44,339 nucleotides of DNA from Phaeoceros laevis. Taxonomy: Eukaryota; Anthocerotophyta; Anthocerotopsida; Notothyladales. Location of the stretch: NCBI GenBank assembly GCA_049999765.1, contig JBNGIQ010009257.1:44770-89108 (forward strand), given 5' to 3'. The translations under genes and the position numbers were made by a program. This document shows, piece by piece, positions 1 through 10,234 of the stretch (positions are counted from its first letter, which is position 1; each line of letters starts with the position of its first letter). The notes beneath the pieces were generated by a model, which was not told the origin of the DNA, did not search any database, and saw only the letters and a list, made by a program, of their open reading frames with translations.

Positions 1-1431
1 GCTAGCATGACGTTTCTTAAAACTAACAGCATGCCTGCAGAATGCTCGGCTGTGGAAAGGGACCGCATTGCATATAGATGCAAGCGCTTTGCATAGAGGA
101 CTGATCACTTAGTGCGAGTGCTGGCTCAAGGTGAGCGGGTGGTGCCACCACCCCATGAACGGCGTGCCCTGGTACAGCGGGTGCACGACGAAATGGGCCA
201 TTTCGGGGTGAAGAGGACTTACAGTTTGCTGCTCCCGCATTTCTTTTGGACTGGCATGTTTTCTCAGGTGCGCGAGGTGGTGGCACGCTGTGAGCAATGT
301 GACAGGGTGCGTGCGCACTTCACTGCTCGGCAGCCCGTGCTTCACCCATTACCTATACAAGGCTTATTCTACAGATGGATCTGTGATTTGGCAGGGGAGC
401 TACCCAAAACTCCGCGTGGAAATGTCTATGTTATGGTGATGATCGAACACTTCAGCAAGTGGGTCGAGCTTGTGGCCTTGCCTAACAAGGAAGCAGCCAC
501 AACCAGTCAGGCTTTTCTGAATTGCGTGCTCAGCAGATTCGGTGCTTGTGCCGAATGCTTGACAGATCAGGGCTTGGAATTTCGTGGAGCTTTTCAGGAG
601 ATGCTAGATTGGGCTTTGGTGGACCACCGGCGTACATCCCGTGAGCATCCTCAGGCAGATGGGCTTGCAGAGAGAATGGTGCAAACCACAAAGAGGGGGT
701 TGCGCAAGCTATGCATGACCCAGCATCCGCATGATTGGGATCTCATGCTGCCCTACATTGCCATGGGTTACCGTTTCAGCAAGCAGGCCGCTTTGAGTGA
801 CTTCTCACCCTATTTTCTGCTGTTTGGGAGGCATCCTATTCCACCTTCGTCGATTGCTGCCACCATGGAGCAAGTGGTGGATCTGGACAACCCCAACACC
901 TGGGATACTGTCATCTCCGATAGAGCTGCATTATTTCGGCGCTCCATTCCCATGGCTATGGGCAATCTCCAGATTGCGCAACATAGGGATACCTTACGTT
1001 ATGCACATACCAGGGGTGGCAGCTACCTGCCTAAGGCCAGGAAATTTGAACCAGGTGATTTCGTTTACTTGCAAAAGCAAACTGCTAACACTTTGGATAC
1101 TGCTGCAAGCCGCATCATTTTACGTGTGAAACAGGTTAAACCCTCTGGCGTGCTAGTATTGCAAGGATAGGATGGTCGGACATGGAATGATCACCAGAAG
1201 AACTGTGCACCGTGTCATTTACCCAACCTGGACCCTACTGTGGTAACAGCTGACTGGAGGCCTCCGCCGGATTTTCCATGCAAGATTTGCTTACGCATTG
1301 ATGATGCTGCACAAATGCTTATGTGCGATCAGTGTAATAGTGGTTACCATATGTTTTGTCTTCGTCCCCCTCTCACTTTAGTGCCCGATGGTTTTTGGTC
1401 GTGCCCAGCATGCTCGCCGCCTTCCTCATGA
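1..1431 (+). pseudogene. Ty3/gypsy pol 3' part: integrase with C-terminal PHD finger
   Basis: This is the end of a gypsy-type polyprotein that enters the window from the left. The integrase splices retrotransposon cDNA into chromatin. Counting from the GTG at 112, the HHCC zinc-binding part is HDEMGH near residues 25-30 plus CEQC at 60-63. The catalytic triad is visible as D92 (CDLAGELP), D152 (TDQGLEF) and E187 (GLAERM), with the usual 34-residue gap between the last two. The frame then runs into a PHD finger. Two in-frame TAG codons (94-96 and 1168-1170) interrupt it. Homology-like sequence continues in the same frame on both sides of each (RDRIAY before the first, DGRTW after the second), so I read them as nonsense mutations rather than true ends. 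The frame closes at TGA 1429-1431, just before the polypurine tract. Integrase identity is secure; the element is probably dead. Confidence 0.9.
1279..1413 (+). other. PHD finger domain at the end of the gypsy integrase
   Basis: A C4-H-C3 zinc-binding pattern is directly visible: CKIC, then CDQC, then HMFC, then CPAC, with the typical DGFW just before the last pair. PHD fingers usually read the histone H3 tail. Here the domain occupies the place that a chromodomain takes in many plant gypsy elements, so a role in directing integration to particular chromatin is a reasonable inference. It is in the same frame as the integrase, separated from it by one TAG at 1168-1170. Confidence 0.88.
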
Positions 1432-1458
1432 TGGTTGCAGCATTGCTAGCTCAATGCT

Positions 1459-1468
1459 GGGGGGGGAG
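1459..1468 (+). promoter_or_regulatory. Polypurine tract of the gypsy element
   Basis: The run GGGGGGGGAG lies 27 bases after the pol stop and directly precedes the TG that starts the repeated LTR sequence. This is the position and composition expected for the plus-strand DNA priming site. Confidence 0.75.
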
Positions 1469-2312
1469 TGCAGTTACTCACTTTTTAGCTTTGCTTTGTC
1501 ACATGTATGAGGCATTCTGATATGCAACTGTTTGAGTAGGTTTGTGCTCAGCTCTGTTCAGGCAGGCTTTAGTACAGTTGCCTTTCACAGGCTTAGCTGG
1601 TCAGGTAGTTCGTCGTCATGTGGCAGGGCTAGTTCATTTGCTATACATGTTGCTGATACATTGCATTTTTAACAATAGACTTTGGCTAAACACCCTGAGC
1701 GACCTCTCATATCAAAGATGCCAGGTAGCACGACAGCTGTCAGGATTATGCTGATGAGCATCGATGCAAAGGCACACAGGTTCTGGGTCCAGTCAGGTTT
1801 ACTTAGTCCTTACTTGCTATTTCTTGCTTTTTCACAAATCCAGTTATTACTTGCAGTTCACCTGCGCGTGAACGTTCGTTAACACGGTCACATCGGTTCA
1901 CAAGGACACTCAAGCAGCTAGGCTGCCAGTTACAGTTGGTGCTTCAGGCAGTTTGCCTTCAAATATGATCATGGCAGCAGTGGTGGCAGCGTGCGAGAAG
2001 CCAAGCGACGCCTTCTTGGTGTAACGGCGCGTGACAAGGATGTGGAGATGCAAGAGAATGTGGCTCTTAGGGCTGGACAGCAGCCGCTAGCTGCAGTTTT
2101 GCAATTTATCTTCACACTCGTGGCAGGCAGCGGCTTCCACAGCCTAGCTGCCTACATGTGACGCTTTTTACACTTCAATTTCAGCAGGATACCCTCATAG
2201 GAGATCCTGTTCTTGTGTCAATTGCTTGAAGTTGAGAAATGAGCTAACTCTGGACTTGTGCTTTGCTTGCATGTACTCCGTCGAGGCACACTGCTACGCA
2301 TGCGCATGAGCA
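1469..2312 (+). repeat. 3' LTR of the gypsy element
   Basis: It starts with TG right after the polypurine tract and probably ends with CA at 2311-2312, about 844 bases. Its first 190 or so bases recur from 2317 onward, confirming that it is a repeat. The exact right end and target-site duplication cannot be fixed because the left end of the element lies outside the window. Confidence 0.65.
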
Positions 2313-2316
2313 CTAG

Positions 2317-2655
2317 TGTAGTTACTCACTTTTTAGCTTTGCTTTGTCACATGTATGAGGCATTATGATATGCAGCTGTTTGAGCAGGTTTGTGCTCAGC
2401 TCTGTTCAAGCAGGCTTTAGTACAATTGCCTTTCACAAGCAGGCTTTAGTACAATTGCCTTTCACAGGCTTAGCTGGTCAAGTAGCAGGCTTTAGTACAA
2501 TTGCCTTTCACTGGTCAGGTAGTTCGTCGTCATGTGGCAGGGCTAGTTCATTTGCTATACATGTTGCTGATACATTGCATTTTTAACAATAGACTTTGGC
2601 TAAACACCCTGAGCGACCTCTCATATCAAAGATGAAAGATGCTAGGTAGCACAAC
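2317..2655 (+). repeat. Second, partial copy of the gypsy LTR
   Basis: From TGTAGTTACTCAC onward this repeats the LTR at 1469 with few substitutions, then stops matching after the GGTAGCAC segment near 2650. It differs from the first copy by an internal expansion of a 25-base motif. Two LTR starts 848 bases apart in the same orientation suggest an LTR-LTR recombination product or a second insertion that was later truncated. Confidence 0.75.
2411..2510 (+). repeat. Triplicated 25-base motif inside the partial LTR
   Basis: The motif beginning CAGGCTTTAGTACAATTGCC occurs at 2411, 2440 and 2486. The LTR at 1469 has it once, near 1564. This is a local expansion specific to this LTR copy. Confidence 0.85.
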
Positions 2656-3560
2656 AATCCAAAGTCCGAGGGTTCGAAGATTTGTTGGGCATGGCGACAA
2701 TAAAGACAAAGGAACAATCCTTGCCGGTACATGACCTAGCCACTTTTGTAAGCTCAAATGTGCATTTTACAAGTTCAGTACTGTAAAAAGTAGACAGCTG
2801 ACCAAGTGTTGTTTGTAAAGGGCATGTTGTCAAGCAAAAGCTCACCAGGCCTGCTAGGCAACAGCTCAAAACATCATGCAGGTATTTGCTGGGTGAGAGT
2901 AGACCTCCGGCCCCCCTTCATCAGTACCAAAGGGCCATCTTTGACCAAGTTTCTAGCAGCTGTGTTGGTAGACCTGGCTCCTGCACCACTTCTGTACATC
3001 AAAAAAATCCATGATCACAGCAAATGGGTTTGAAATCGCAGCATAGGCTAATGCTGGTACCAATGGCAACCAGTGCCAAGGGTCACAGTGGCCAGACCGT
3101 CCTTGCAGGCAACTTGTGCCGAGAAGAACAGGTAGCAAGCGATGGAGAGAAGAAAACAAGAACCCAGGAAACAGGTATAAGTTCTGACATCCATTCCAGC
3201 AGTCCTAATAACCACCAAGTACAGAGATTAGAAAAAGAACTCAGTGTGAAGCAGGTAAACGACAGGAGGTAGCACAATCCATCATGGAAGCAACGTGAAA
3301 ACAACAAGACCAGGGCTAGAATAATGACTGCAGCATTTGATTAAACAAAGAAAAGGTATGCTTGAACAGAACTTGCTGTGTCATTCTGAATGAAGCTGCA
3401 GCCCAAATGTGCTCACAAAGCTCTATTGCAGATCTACAAGGGGAGAAGGCAAACTGGACAGCAGCAGGGCGGGAGAATGAGGAAACAGTTCTCAAAACAA
3501 GCAAGGGTTTCTAACTTTATAGAGGCGGGGGGTTGAGAGTAGGGTGACTGTTTTTAGGTA
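2656..3560. repeat. Tandem-array unit 0 (diverged)
   Basis: No gene is recognised. A core at about 2885-3000 aligns with better-conserved cores at 5338, 7706 and 24454: it shares the TTCATCAGTACCAA block and the following TTCTAGCAG / TTGGTAGA pattern. The right end holds a TATA-like box on the minus strand (3515-3522), in the same relative place as in units B and C. This is the most diverged of the four cores, and the assignment rests on eye alignment. Confidence 0.5.
3515..3522 (-). promoter_or_regulatory. TATA-like box, minus strand, unit 0
   Basis: CTATAAAG on the minus strand at the right edge of unit 0. Units B and C have a similar box at the matching place. Transcription would run leftward into the purine-rich (plus strand) leader and then the conserved core. 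No transcript evidence is available here. Confidence 0.35.
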
Positions 3561-4519
3561 GCAGCCGGCATTTTGGTATGCTTTCTTCCCTCTTCATAAA
3601 GGGAGTCACCAGACCGGGCTAGCAAAGCTTATGATTTTTTTTCTGAATCTGCAAGAATCGATTCCCAAAGCCGGGCCATAAGCTGGCTGTCATTAAGGTC
3701 GGTGATTCTTAGAGATATGAAATCAGGCCTTCAGCATCTGGAAGGGCCACGTAGAGCCATCAGCAGTGCTTGTCAATTAGACAATGACTTACAGCTTGCC
3801 TCTGGTGCGCTATTGCCGAGAACATTGATTTCCAGAAGGAGCCAAGTCCAGTGAGCAACTAAGATAGAAAATTTGGGGCATGACATATGGTCAGTGTGTA
3901 GCCCACCTGTGCATTATCAGCTGTAAATATGCGCAAGGCATTAAAGACAGTCCGAAATAGCATGGCATGGGGAGCAAAAGGACAACTTACGTCATGACTT
4001 CTCATGTGCTAGGTAGCAGCTAAGTCAGGCTTTCAGTTTAGCATGGTGCTGACTGTACAGTCAGCTGTAAAAGCCTTGGGACCACAGCTTGGCGCCATGT
4101 CAACACTATGTGACATGCTGAAGAGGTGTGTCCGGTTGGCGTGAGTTTCCCAGACAGAAATACTTGGTCATTCGGCCTTAATCTTTGAAGTCACTAGCCC
4201 AGCTAGCCCAAGACCGAAGGCATGGACCATTTCAGCATGTAGTACCAAGTGGAATCGGAAAACCATCAAAAAAGGCTTATGTAGGATCTGAAAAAACTGC
4301 ATTCATACAGCCATGAGTAAGTACTAGTCTTAGCTAGTATAGGCCGGTTTTTGCAGTATGAAGAAACCGAAACTGCCAAATTTAGGGCTAGCAAACAACA
4401 TAAAAGTTACACTTAAGAGCTCCAGTATAAGGTGTTTACAGCAACAAACCTCTTCACAAAATGAGTAGGTAGTAGTGTTTGTACCTTTGGCATGTGTAAG
4501 TAAACAGCAAAAAGATTTG
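3561..4519. other. Unassigned sequence
   Basis: I see no supported gene, RNA or element boundary. Short ORFs here look like chance. The stretch probably belongs to the left part of the next array unit, but similarity is too weak to claim. Confidence 0.5.
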
Positions 4520-5906
4520 ATTTGTACACACAATTTTGTTGGATGCACAGGGCATACATACAAGAGAGGACACACAGACACAGCCTAGGAACACCGGGTG
4601 TGTGTTTGCGTTTCATACATACATACAATGTGTCCTTGACATCTGACAAGGATTACTGCGACATTGCCTTGGATAAGGACCTGCCTTGGACCAAGATTGA
4701 AACTCATGGCATGTGCTTAGTCAAGTCAAGACGTCTTGCAGTGCCCGCATTAGCATCTCATGAGGCTGCAGACCTTTTCTTTTGACAAGACTAGTACAGC
4801 AATGATGCATCAACAGTTACAGGTAGGAGAAATCATGTTTGGCCAGGTCTTGGTCTTTTGAAACTACAGCAAGTCTGATGCTCGTCCAGCATTTACCTTC
4901 GGTGGCCCGGTCTGGGTAGTCAGCATGTGTCCATGGCGAAAAAAAGTATAACATAGTTCCAGACCAAAATGCAGCTATCCGCTAGAACACTGCAACTACA
5001 TGTGCTAATATGGATGCTAGCAGGTGAGGCACCTAGTTACCACTGTATTCAGGTATTACAAATGCTGCAATTCATGTTTTTGTAGACTACAAGGATACGT
5101 TTTTGGGAATCACACTGGCAAATTCCAAATTTTTCATTCTGCAGGTACATGGATAGCACAAACACATGGAGAGCACGAATACCACGACCTGTATGAGCAG
5201 AACCACTCCAAAAAATGTGTTACTACACCTAAACTTGTCATTTGGCAGGTCTGCTACCAAGTGACAACCTATGCTTGCAACAAGAAGATGTAGAGCGTAA
5301 ACCAACTTTCCACATCGTTCTATCAGCATCACGAAGGGTACATGGGGGTGAGCCATGTCTCCCCCACTCCTCATCAGTACCAAGTGGGATCCTTGTAGAG
5401 GATTTCTGGAAGCGCTTATGGTAAACCCTCCCCCAAACGTGATCTGTGCAAGCATGGATCTCGAAAAAAGTGTTAGTCCCTATTTTGCTATGCCAGGACA
5501 TGTACCATCCACCAAGGGAATGACAAGCATAGACAGCAGGCAAGCATTGCCAGCAGACATAGCCAGCAAGCAGTGGAAGCCATCAGCATTCTGAAAAAAC
5601 GAAAGCTAATAGCATGCATCTCTGGAAAACACGACCAGCCAATCTGACCACTTCCTGCTGTTGCTGGGTCAACCTGGCTGCCTTGCATCTACTCAAAAAA
5701 ACTCTTTGTGTCTCGACTCGCCCTCCTTGTCCTCACTTCAACTAGATGTGTGGCAGGTTGACAGGGTGGCACTTGGATACTCAACAGGGCATCAGCTGGG
5801 CAGCTTGTCATCAAATGGGCACCAACAGGGCACTTGCTAAACAATGTCTGAACGCCTTGACAGAAACTGGACAGCTTCTATGTGCTGTTAACATTTGGTC
5901 AAAATC

Positions 5907-6015
5907 TGGGCAGCAATTGGGCAAAAAATTGGGCAGCAGCTGGGCAAAAAACCTGGGCGACTGCAGTTGTGCAAAAAACCTAGGCAGCAGTTGAGTAAAA
6001 AACTTGGATAGCTTC
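5907..6015 (+). repeat. Minisatellite, unit about 23-25 bases
   Basis: Four to five diverged copies of a TGGGCAGCAGCTGGGCAAAA-type unit, alternating GGGCAG and poly-A segments. Noncoding. Confidence 0.75.
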
Positions 6016-6175
6016 TATGTATCAGCTGGGGAGACAACACCACCACTTGAACCCCTGGGAAGGGAATTGTACAGCCGTGGAAGCTCCTCAAACAGTTTGC
6101 GAAGGTAGCTTGGTAACACACGCGAGGGAGAGGAGCACAAATTGGGATCAGATTTGGGAGCAACGTCAGACAGGG

Positions 6176-6340
6176 CTTGAGCTTGAGGCTTGAGGTAGAG
6201 GCCCAGCAGGGCTTGAGGCAGGGCTTGAAGTAGAGGCCCAACAAAGCTTGAGCTTGAGGTTTGAGGCAGAGGCCCAGCAGGGCTTGAGCTTGCGGCTTGA
6301 GGCAGAGGCCCGGCAGTGCTTGAGGCAGAGGGCTGGACTA
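6176..6340 (+). repeat. Minisatellite of GCTTGAGG / CAGAGGCCCAGCAG motifs
   Basis: Irregular repeats of GCTTGAGGCAGAGGCCCAGC and shorter GCTTGAG units. The open frames across it on both strands come from the repetitive composition, not from a gene. Confidence 0.75.
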
Positions 6341-6940
6341 GTAGCTAGGCGTAGCTTGAGAATGAGCAAGGGACCAAGAGAGGCGGGCAGTAAATGAGAA
6401 TGGAGCGAGAAAAACCGTGAACGCTTGTTAGGGCTTCTGCCAACTCCATGCTTACAAGGGAAATTTGGGGCCAGGGACATTTAAGACATGACGGCTAGTT
6501 TAACCTAAAAAACGTTTTGGCTGCAAAAGGATGAGAAAAAAATGCATACTATTACTTCAGACTTTTTCCAGCCTTTGCTGCTACCTGGACATACTAAACC
6601 CATCCAAGTGTCTTACTAGCATATGTATGCTTTACTAAAACCTGTCTCGCCGTGCAACAGCCACCAAGTCCAGGTCAGCTTAACTGTAAAGTGTATAGCG
6701 TCCCCACCTCCTGTATCACGGTTGCATCCCTCATGGAAGCTGCTAGTCTTAGCAAATTAATATTGCCTTCATGGTCACATGTGCTTATCCAGGACGAGTA
6801 TTATATCCATTTGTGTCATGTAAAATAGCTGCAAAAGAGCCCCCACATGTCATGTGGCTTACCGAGTCAAAAAAATTTCCATAAAGCATGTGTAAAATAC
6901 AAGACTAGTATTCTTCACATACTAAACCATCACACACATA

Positions 6941-6960
6941 CATACTGCAAACGCAGTATG
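6941..6960. other. Hairpin in unit B
   Basis: Perfect 8-base stem CATACTGC / GCAGTATG with loop AAAC, extendable outward with A-T, C-G and one G-T pair. A matching hairpin at 25764-25787 has a compensatory base-pair change. Confidence 0.6.
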
Positions 6961-8013
6961 TGTGTTTGCATTTCATATATACATACGATGAACCCTTGAC
7001 ATCTGACAAGGACACAACTGTTTTATTGCCTTTTGCAGGGACCTGCCTTGCCCAGGCGTTGAGTCGCTTGACTAGGACTTGGACAGGTCGGGATTACTTG
7101 TAGTGCCGACATTAGCAAAGTACGAGACCACAGTCCATCTGTTCAGCAAAGGTCACGACTAAGAACCTTTGGGTTTCGTCAGTCCATGTCTAAGTCGTTT
7201 CACGAGCGCTGCAGCTGTTTTCCTTGCACAGAGCAGTGCATCTATGATGCACCAGCGACCAAGACAGCATTTCATGCTTAAGTCATGTCCAGGTAGTCCC
7301 CCGGTCATTTGCAGCTTATCATGTTGCTAGCCAGTCTGGCTTTTTGCAGATGTTGATGCCCGTCTGGCAGTTTGGTGGCTCCGTCTAAGCTCTTAGGTAC
7401 CAGTCCTTGGCTAAAAACTGACATTCTGAATGCAACGTTCGCTCAGTATCACAGGAGGCAAATTGTATCCAGCATGGAGATCAATACAACATTCTATCTG
7501 AAGACTGGTTTGCTGAAAAAATATTTGAGTATGCTATTGCTCAAAGAATGCTTTAGCAGGCAATTAGATGACACACATTACTAATCAGACACCAACAATG
7601 TTCAAGTCTTACGCAGGGCTGCTGCATGAAGACTATCTATACTTGCAAAAAGACCCAGCAGAGCTGTAAACCAACATTCTGCTGTGATCTCCCAGTGTCA
7701 CGTTGGGAACATGGGGGTGAGCCATGCCTCCCCCACTCCTCATCAATACCAAGTGGGCTCGTCGCAAGAGTTTCTGGAAGCGCTTTTGGTAAAACTCTTC
7801 CCACTCGTGACCTGTGCAAGAGACCTAAGCACACATCTTTCTGATATTGTTAGTGGACTGACACCGTACTTAGTTTCTTTGCCCGGACTTGCACCATTCA
7901 CCAATCTCAAATACATCAAAGTTGACAACAACATTCATGAAATGATACTTCCGGAATACCCCCTCCTGTGGTGCCTGGGTCATCTTGGCTGCACTGGCCT
8001 CCGCAAGGAAAGT

Positions 8014-8018
8014 TGTGT
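8014..8018. repeat. Target-site duplication TGTGT, left of copia-1
   Basis: TGTGT directly precedes the 5' LTR and is repeated at 14458-14462 after the 3' LTR, a 5-base duplication as expected for copia integration. Confidence 0.9.
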
Positions 8019-8260
8019 TGTTGGAATGACGATTCGCTTACCCTAATCCGTCATATATAGGTCTAGGTTAGATTTGAACAGGCGCGTGTTTGTTTTAGGG
8101 CTAAGGACGGTTAGTTGTTAGGAACTGCCAAGTCTTGTGACGTTCACGCGAACGCGAACGTGCGCGGCTAATTCATTCACTTGTTCTCGTTCTCTTGCGT
8201 ATATGCTTTCCTAGCGCGCTTGTGCGCCTAATCGATCCTGATTAATTTGTATATTCGACA
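8019..8260 (+). repeat. 5' LTR of copia-1
   Basis: TGTTGGAATG...TATTCGACA, 242 bases. It contains a TATA-like CATATATAGG about 30 bases in, and an imperfect palindrome (CGTTCACGCGAACG) near the middle that could be a regulatory site. Confidence 0.95.
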
Positions 8261-8272
8261 TGGTATCAGAGC
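8261..8272 (+). promoter_or_regulatory. Primer binding site (initiator Met-tRNA), copia-1
   Basis: TGGTATCAGAGC abuts the 5' LTR. This is the classic copia primer site complementary to the 3' end of initiator methionine tRNA. Copia-2 has the same site. Confidence 0.92.
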
Positions 8273-8635
8273 ATGTTTGAATATGGCCTCTCTCGCTTTG
8301 AAGTGTGGCTGGCTGATGTTCTTGGCGTAGTCTACAAGCCTAGACCTCCAGCATCTGCTGTACAGACTGGTAGAACAAACAGCTAGTCATGTAGAGGCGC
8401 CAGAGAGAAGGAAGAGCCTGAAATTACGCAAGAAAGTTGTCAAGGTTCAGATGCGTCGATCAAGGAGTAGTTAAGGAGGACATGCATGGTGGATTCCTTA
8501 CGCCGTGTAATTGGCATTGCTGGTAGGGCGGCATGAAAGCGTCAACTGATTCCTAGGATGGCGTACCGTCACCGCAGCCATAGGGGAAACCAGCGTAGAG
8601 TCTTCTAGCCTGTACCTCCCTACGAAGTCTCTCCC
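8273..8635 (+). pseudogene. Decayed N-terminal gag region of copia-1
   Basis: An ATG at 8273, immediately after the primer site, opens a 37-codon frame (it includes FEVWLADVLGVVYK) ending at TAG 8384-8386. It is in the same frame as the downstream gag ORF, and the intervening sequence has further stops (TAG near 8468, TGA near 8534, TAG 8606). Copia-2 has a comparable ORF right after its primer site (WVRWLEYLAP), so I infer that gag once began here and has lost its N-terminus to nonsense mutations. Alternatively this is an untranslated leader with a short upstream ORF. Confidence 0.45.
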
Positions 8636-10234
8636 GTGCTTATTGAGAGAGGTAGATACTCAAGTAGGCGTGATAGAATCCCAAACGCCTTCACAGCAGG
8701 TCCTAGTATTCACCAGTATTGTAGGTCTACGCAGCAACGTCGACGCAATTTAGAACCTGTCCACCCTGAGTCAATCCCAAGAGAGGAGGACGAGTCTCTT
8801 ACCGTCGCTGTACAACATCTCACCCAGAGGCTCGACAACATTAATAGCACCGCACTCTGCCAAACCCAGCACATTCTTACCACATTAGACAGCCTTACAG
8901 ATCACGTTGTGCGGTTGGAGGCTCACTTGCAGCAAATAGATGTTAAGCTATGTGTGCTGATGAGACCACAGCTGCAAGAGAGTAATAGGATTACCCAAAC
9001 TCTTGTGTTAAAGCAAAGACGACCAAAGTGTGCTGAGTGTCGGACCAAGTCGGTGGAGTCCAACAATGCGGGTAGCTGTCGATTCATGAGTGAGCAGGGG
9101 ATGTATACTTCTCCAGAGTGGCTGCGGAAGCTAGCTCAAGAAGTTGTACTGATTGACTCAGATGACTACGAGGTTGAAGTTTCAGATGTGGACTCTGGGC
9201 AAGCATCTGTAAACACAAACTTATCACATGAAGATTATTCCTGGTTCTGGAGATCCATAATGGATGATGAGGACAAAGCACGAGATGGAATGATCACGGC
9301 ACTACAATCTTTGACCAGCGGCGGGTTCAAGGAAAAGGACCGGCTGGTCACCAATGCTGAGTATGACATCTGGGTCATGAGGATGCAAGGAGCCTTGGAA
9401 GAGAAAAACCTGTGGGGAATAGTGAGTGGAGACACACCAAAACCTGACGAAGGGTCGGCAGACTTACCTGTTTGGAAGCTGGCTGACATAAGAGCAAGGA
9501 ACTTGATCCGGTCAGGTCTTGCCCCAGAGATGATGCGTCAGGCATCCGATGGACCAGGTGATTCAGCACAGGATATGTGGAATCACCTTGCTATGATGTT
9601 TGCCTCCCACGATATGGTGGCGTCCATGTCAGCGTTAGTAAAATACCATAGTTTGAGAATGACAGAAGGGGAGACAGTTGAACATTACATAGCGAGATTC
9701 AGAATTGCTCGTGCAAGAGTAAGCTCAACAGGGACCAAGGTTTCAGATTATGACGCAGCTTGTAGACTGTTGAGTTCCTTACCACCGAGTTACGGCCCCT
9801 TTGTTACTGGTCAACAGGCCATGGCGAAGGTGGAGTCCAGAATAGCCAAAGCTTTGAAGCTTGAAGCAGATCCTCTAACATTCTATGGAGTTGTTAGTGC
9901 GATGCTGCAGGAAGAAGCCACGCGGCTGTCTTCACGCTCTGCAAAACAGCAAACACAAGGTCAGCAAGCCCTTTTTGTAGGCAGAGGCAAATCATTCAAG
10001 CGAGGCCGAGGTGGCTGGAGTGGGAACCGTGGTGGTAGGACAACTGCCAGTGGACCTGGTCAGAGTTCAGGTAGCCAGAAAAGGAGTGGTAATTGTAACT
10101 GGTGCGGATACCAGGCCACTGGGCAAGGGATTGTCGAAAGAGACAGGTCGGCGAGCCTAAGAAGGAAGGTGCAGGTTCTCCCGAAGCACATACTGTGCAG
10201 GCCCCAAAGAAGAAGCAGGCACAAGTCATCCTGA
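8636..10234 (+). pseudogene. gag: copia-1 Gag (capsid and nucleocapsid)
   Basis: Gag packages element RNA into virus-like particles in the cytoplasm. The first 45 residues are basic, and a probable coiled coil follows at about 54-110. The copia-type capsid domain (UBN2 family) spans about residues 225-430, with the cues AEYDIWVMRMQGAL, MWNHLAMMF and VEHYIARFRIARARV. A GRG-rich basic stretch leads to a zinc knuckle starting CNWCG near 10097. The knuckle is cut by a one-base deletion near 10105: its second half (GHWARDC) is in the next frame. The residues after that point up to 10234 are out of frame. The 200-residue N-terminal extension is longer than in ordinary copia Gag. GTG 8636 is only the first possible start after TAG 8606; the true start may be upstream. 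Confidence 0.88.

Larger units (their letters stand above)
4520..6490. repeat. Tandem-array unit A
   Basis: It aligns with unit B over several blocks: the TTTGCGTTTCATACATACAT stretch and CCTTGACATCTGACAAGG near 4605-4650 (B: 6965-7010); the CGCATTAGCA block near 4745; and the core at 5338-5450. The core runs from ATGGGGGTGAGCCATG through CTCATCAGTACCAAGTGGG and TTTCTGGAAGCGCTT to CTGTGCAAG. It contains a perfect CCCACT/AGTGGG inverted repeat. The reading frame of the core is not kept between copies. The right part holds two minisatellites and ends in a degenerate TTTAAG box near 6479-6485, where units 0, B and C have a TATA box. Confidence 0.7.
6790..8018. repeat. Tandem-array unit B, left part (interrupted by copia-1)
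   Basis: This is the left two-thirds of unit B. A hairpin sits at 6941-6960, the blocks shared with unit A at about 6965-7130, and the core at 7706-7818 (nearly identical to unit A in the segment ATGGGGGTGAGCCATGCCTC and in TTTCTGGAAGCGCTTTTGGT). The unit is cut at 8018 by copia-1 and resumes at 14458. Across that joint the sequence still resembles unit A around 5660-5730, which supports the reconstruction. No gene is recognised. Confidence 0.7.

Noticed and set aside
94-1170. In-frame TAGs in the gypsy pol as possible codon reassignment or programmed readthrough
   Set aside because: Other elements in the window carry TGA, TAA and TAG at unrelated places, with frameshifts, so ordinary decay explains them.
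2671-2680. GGTTCGAAGA resembles a tRNA B box (possible SINE or tRNA)
   Set aside because: No A box at the right distance, no cloverleaf, and no recurrence next to the other array cores.
5907-6480. Long open frames across the minisatellites on both strands
   Set aside because: They follow from repeat composition; no start context, domain or conservation.
10090-10115. Frameshift in the copia-1 zinc knuckle as programmed gag-pol frameshifting
   Set aside because: Copia-2 has gag and pol in one frame through an intact knuckle, and no slippery site is evident, so a one-base deletion is simpler.
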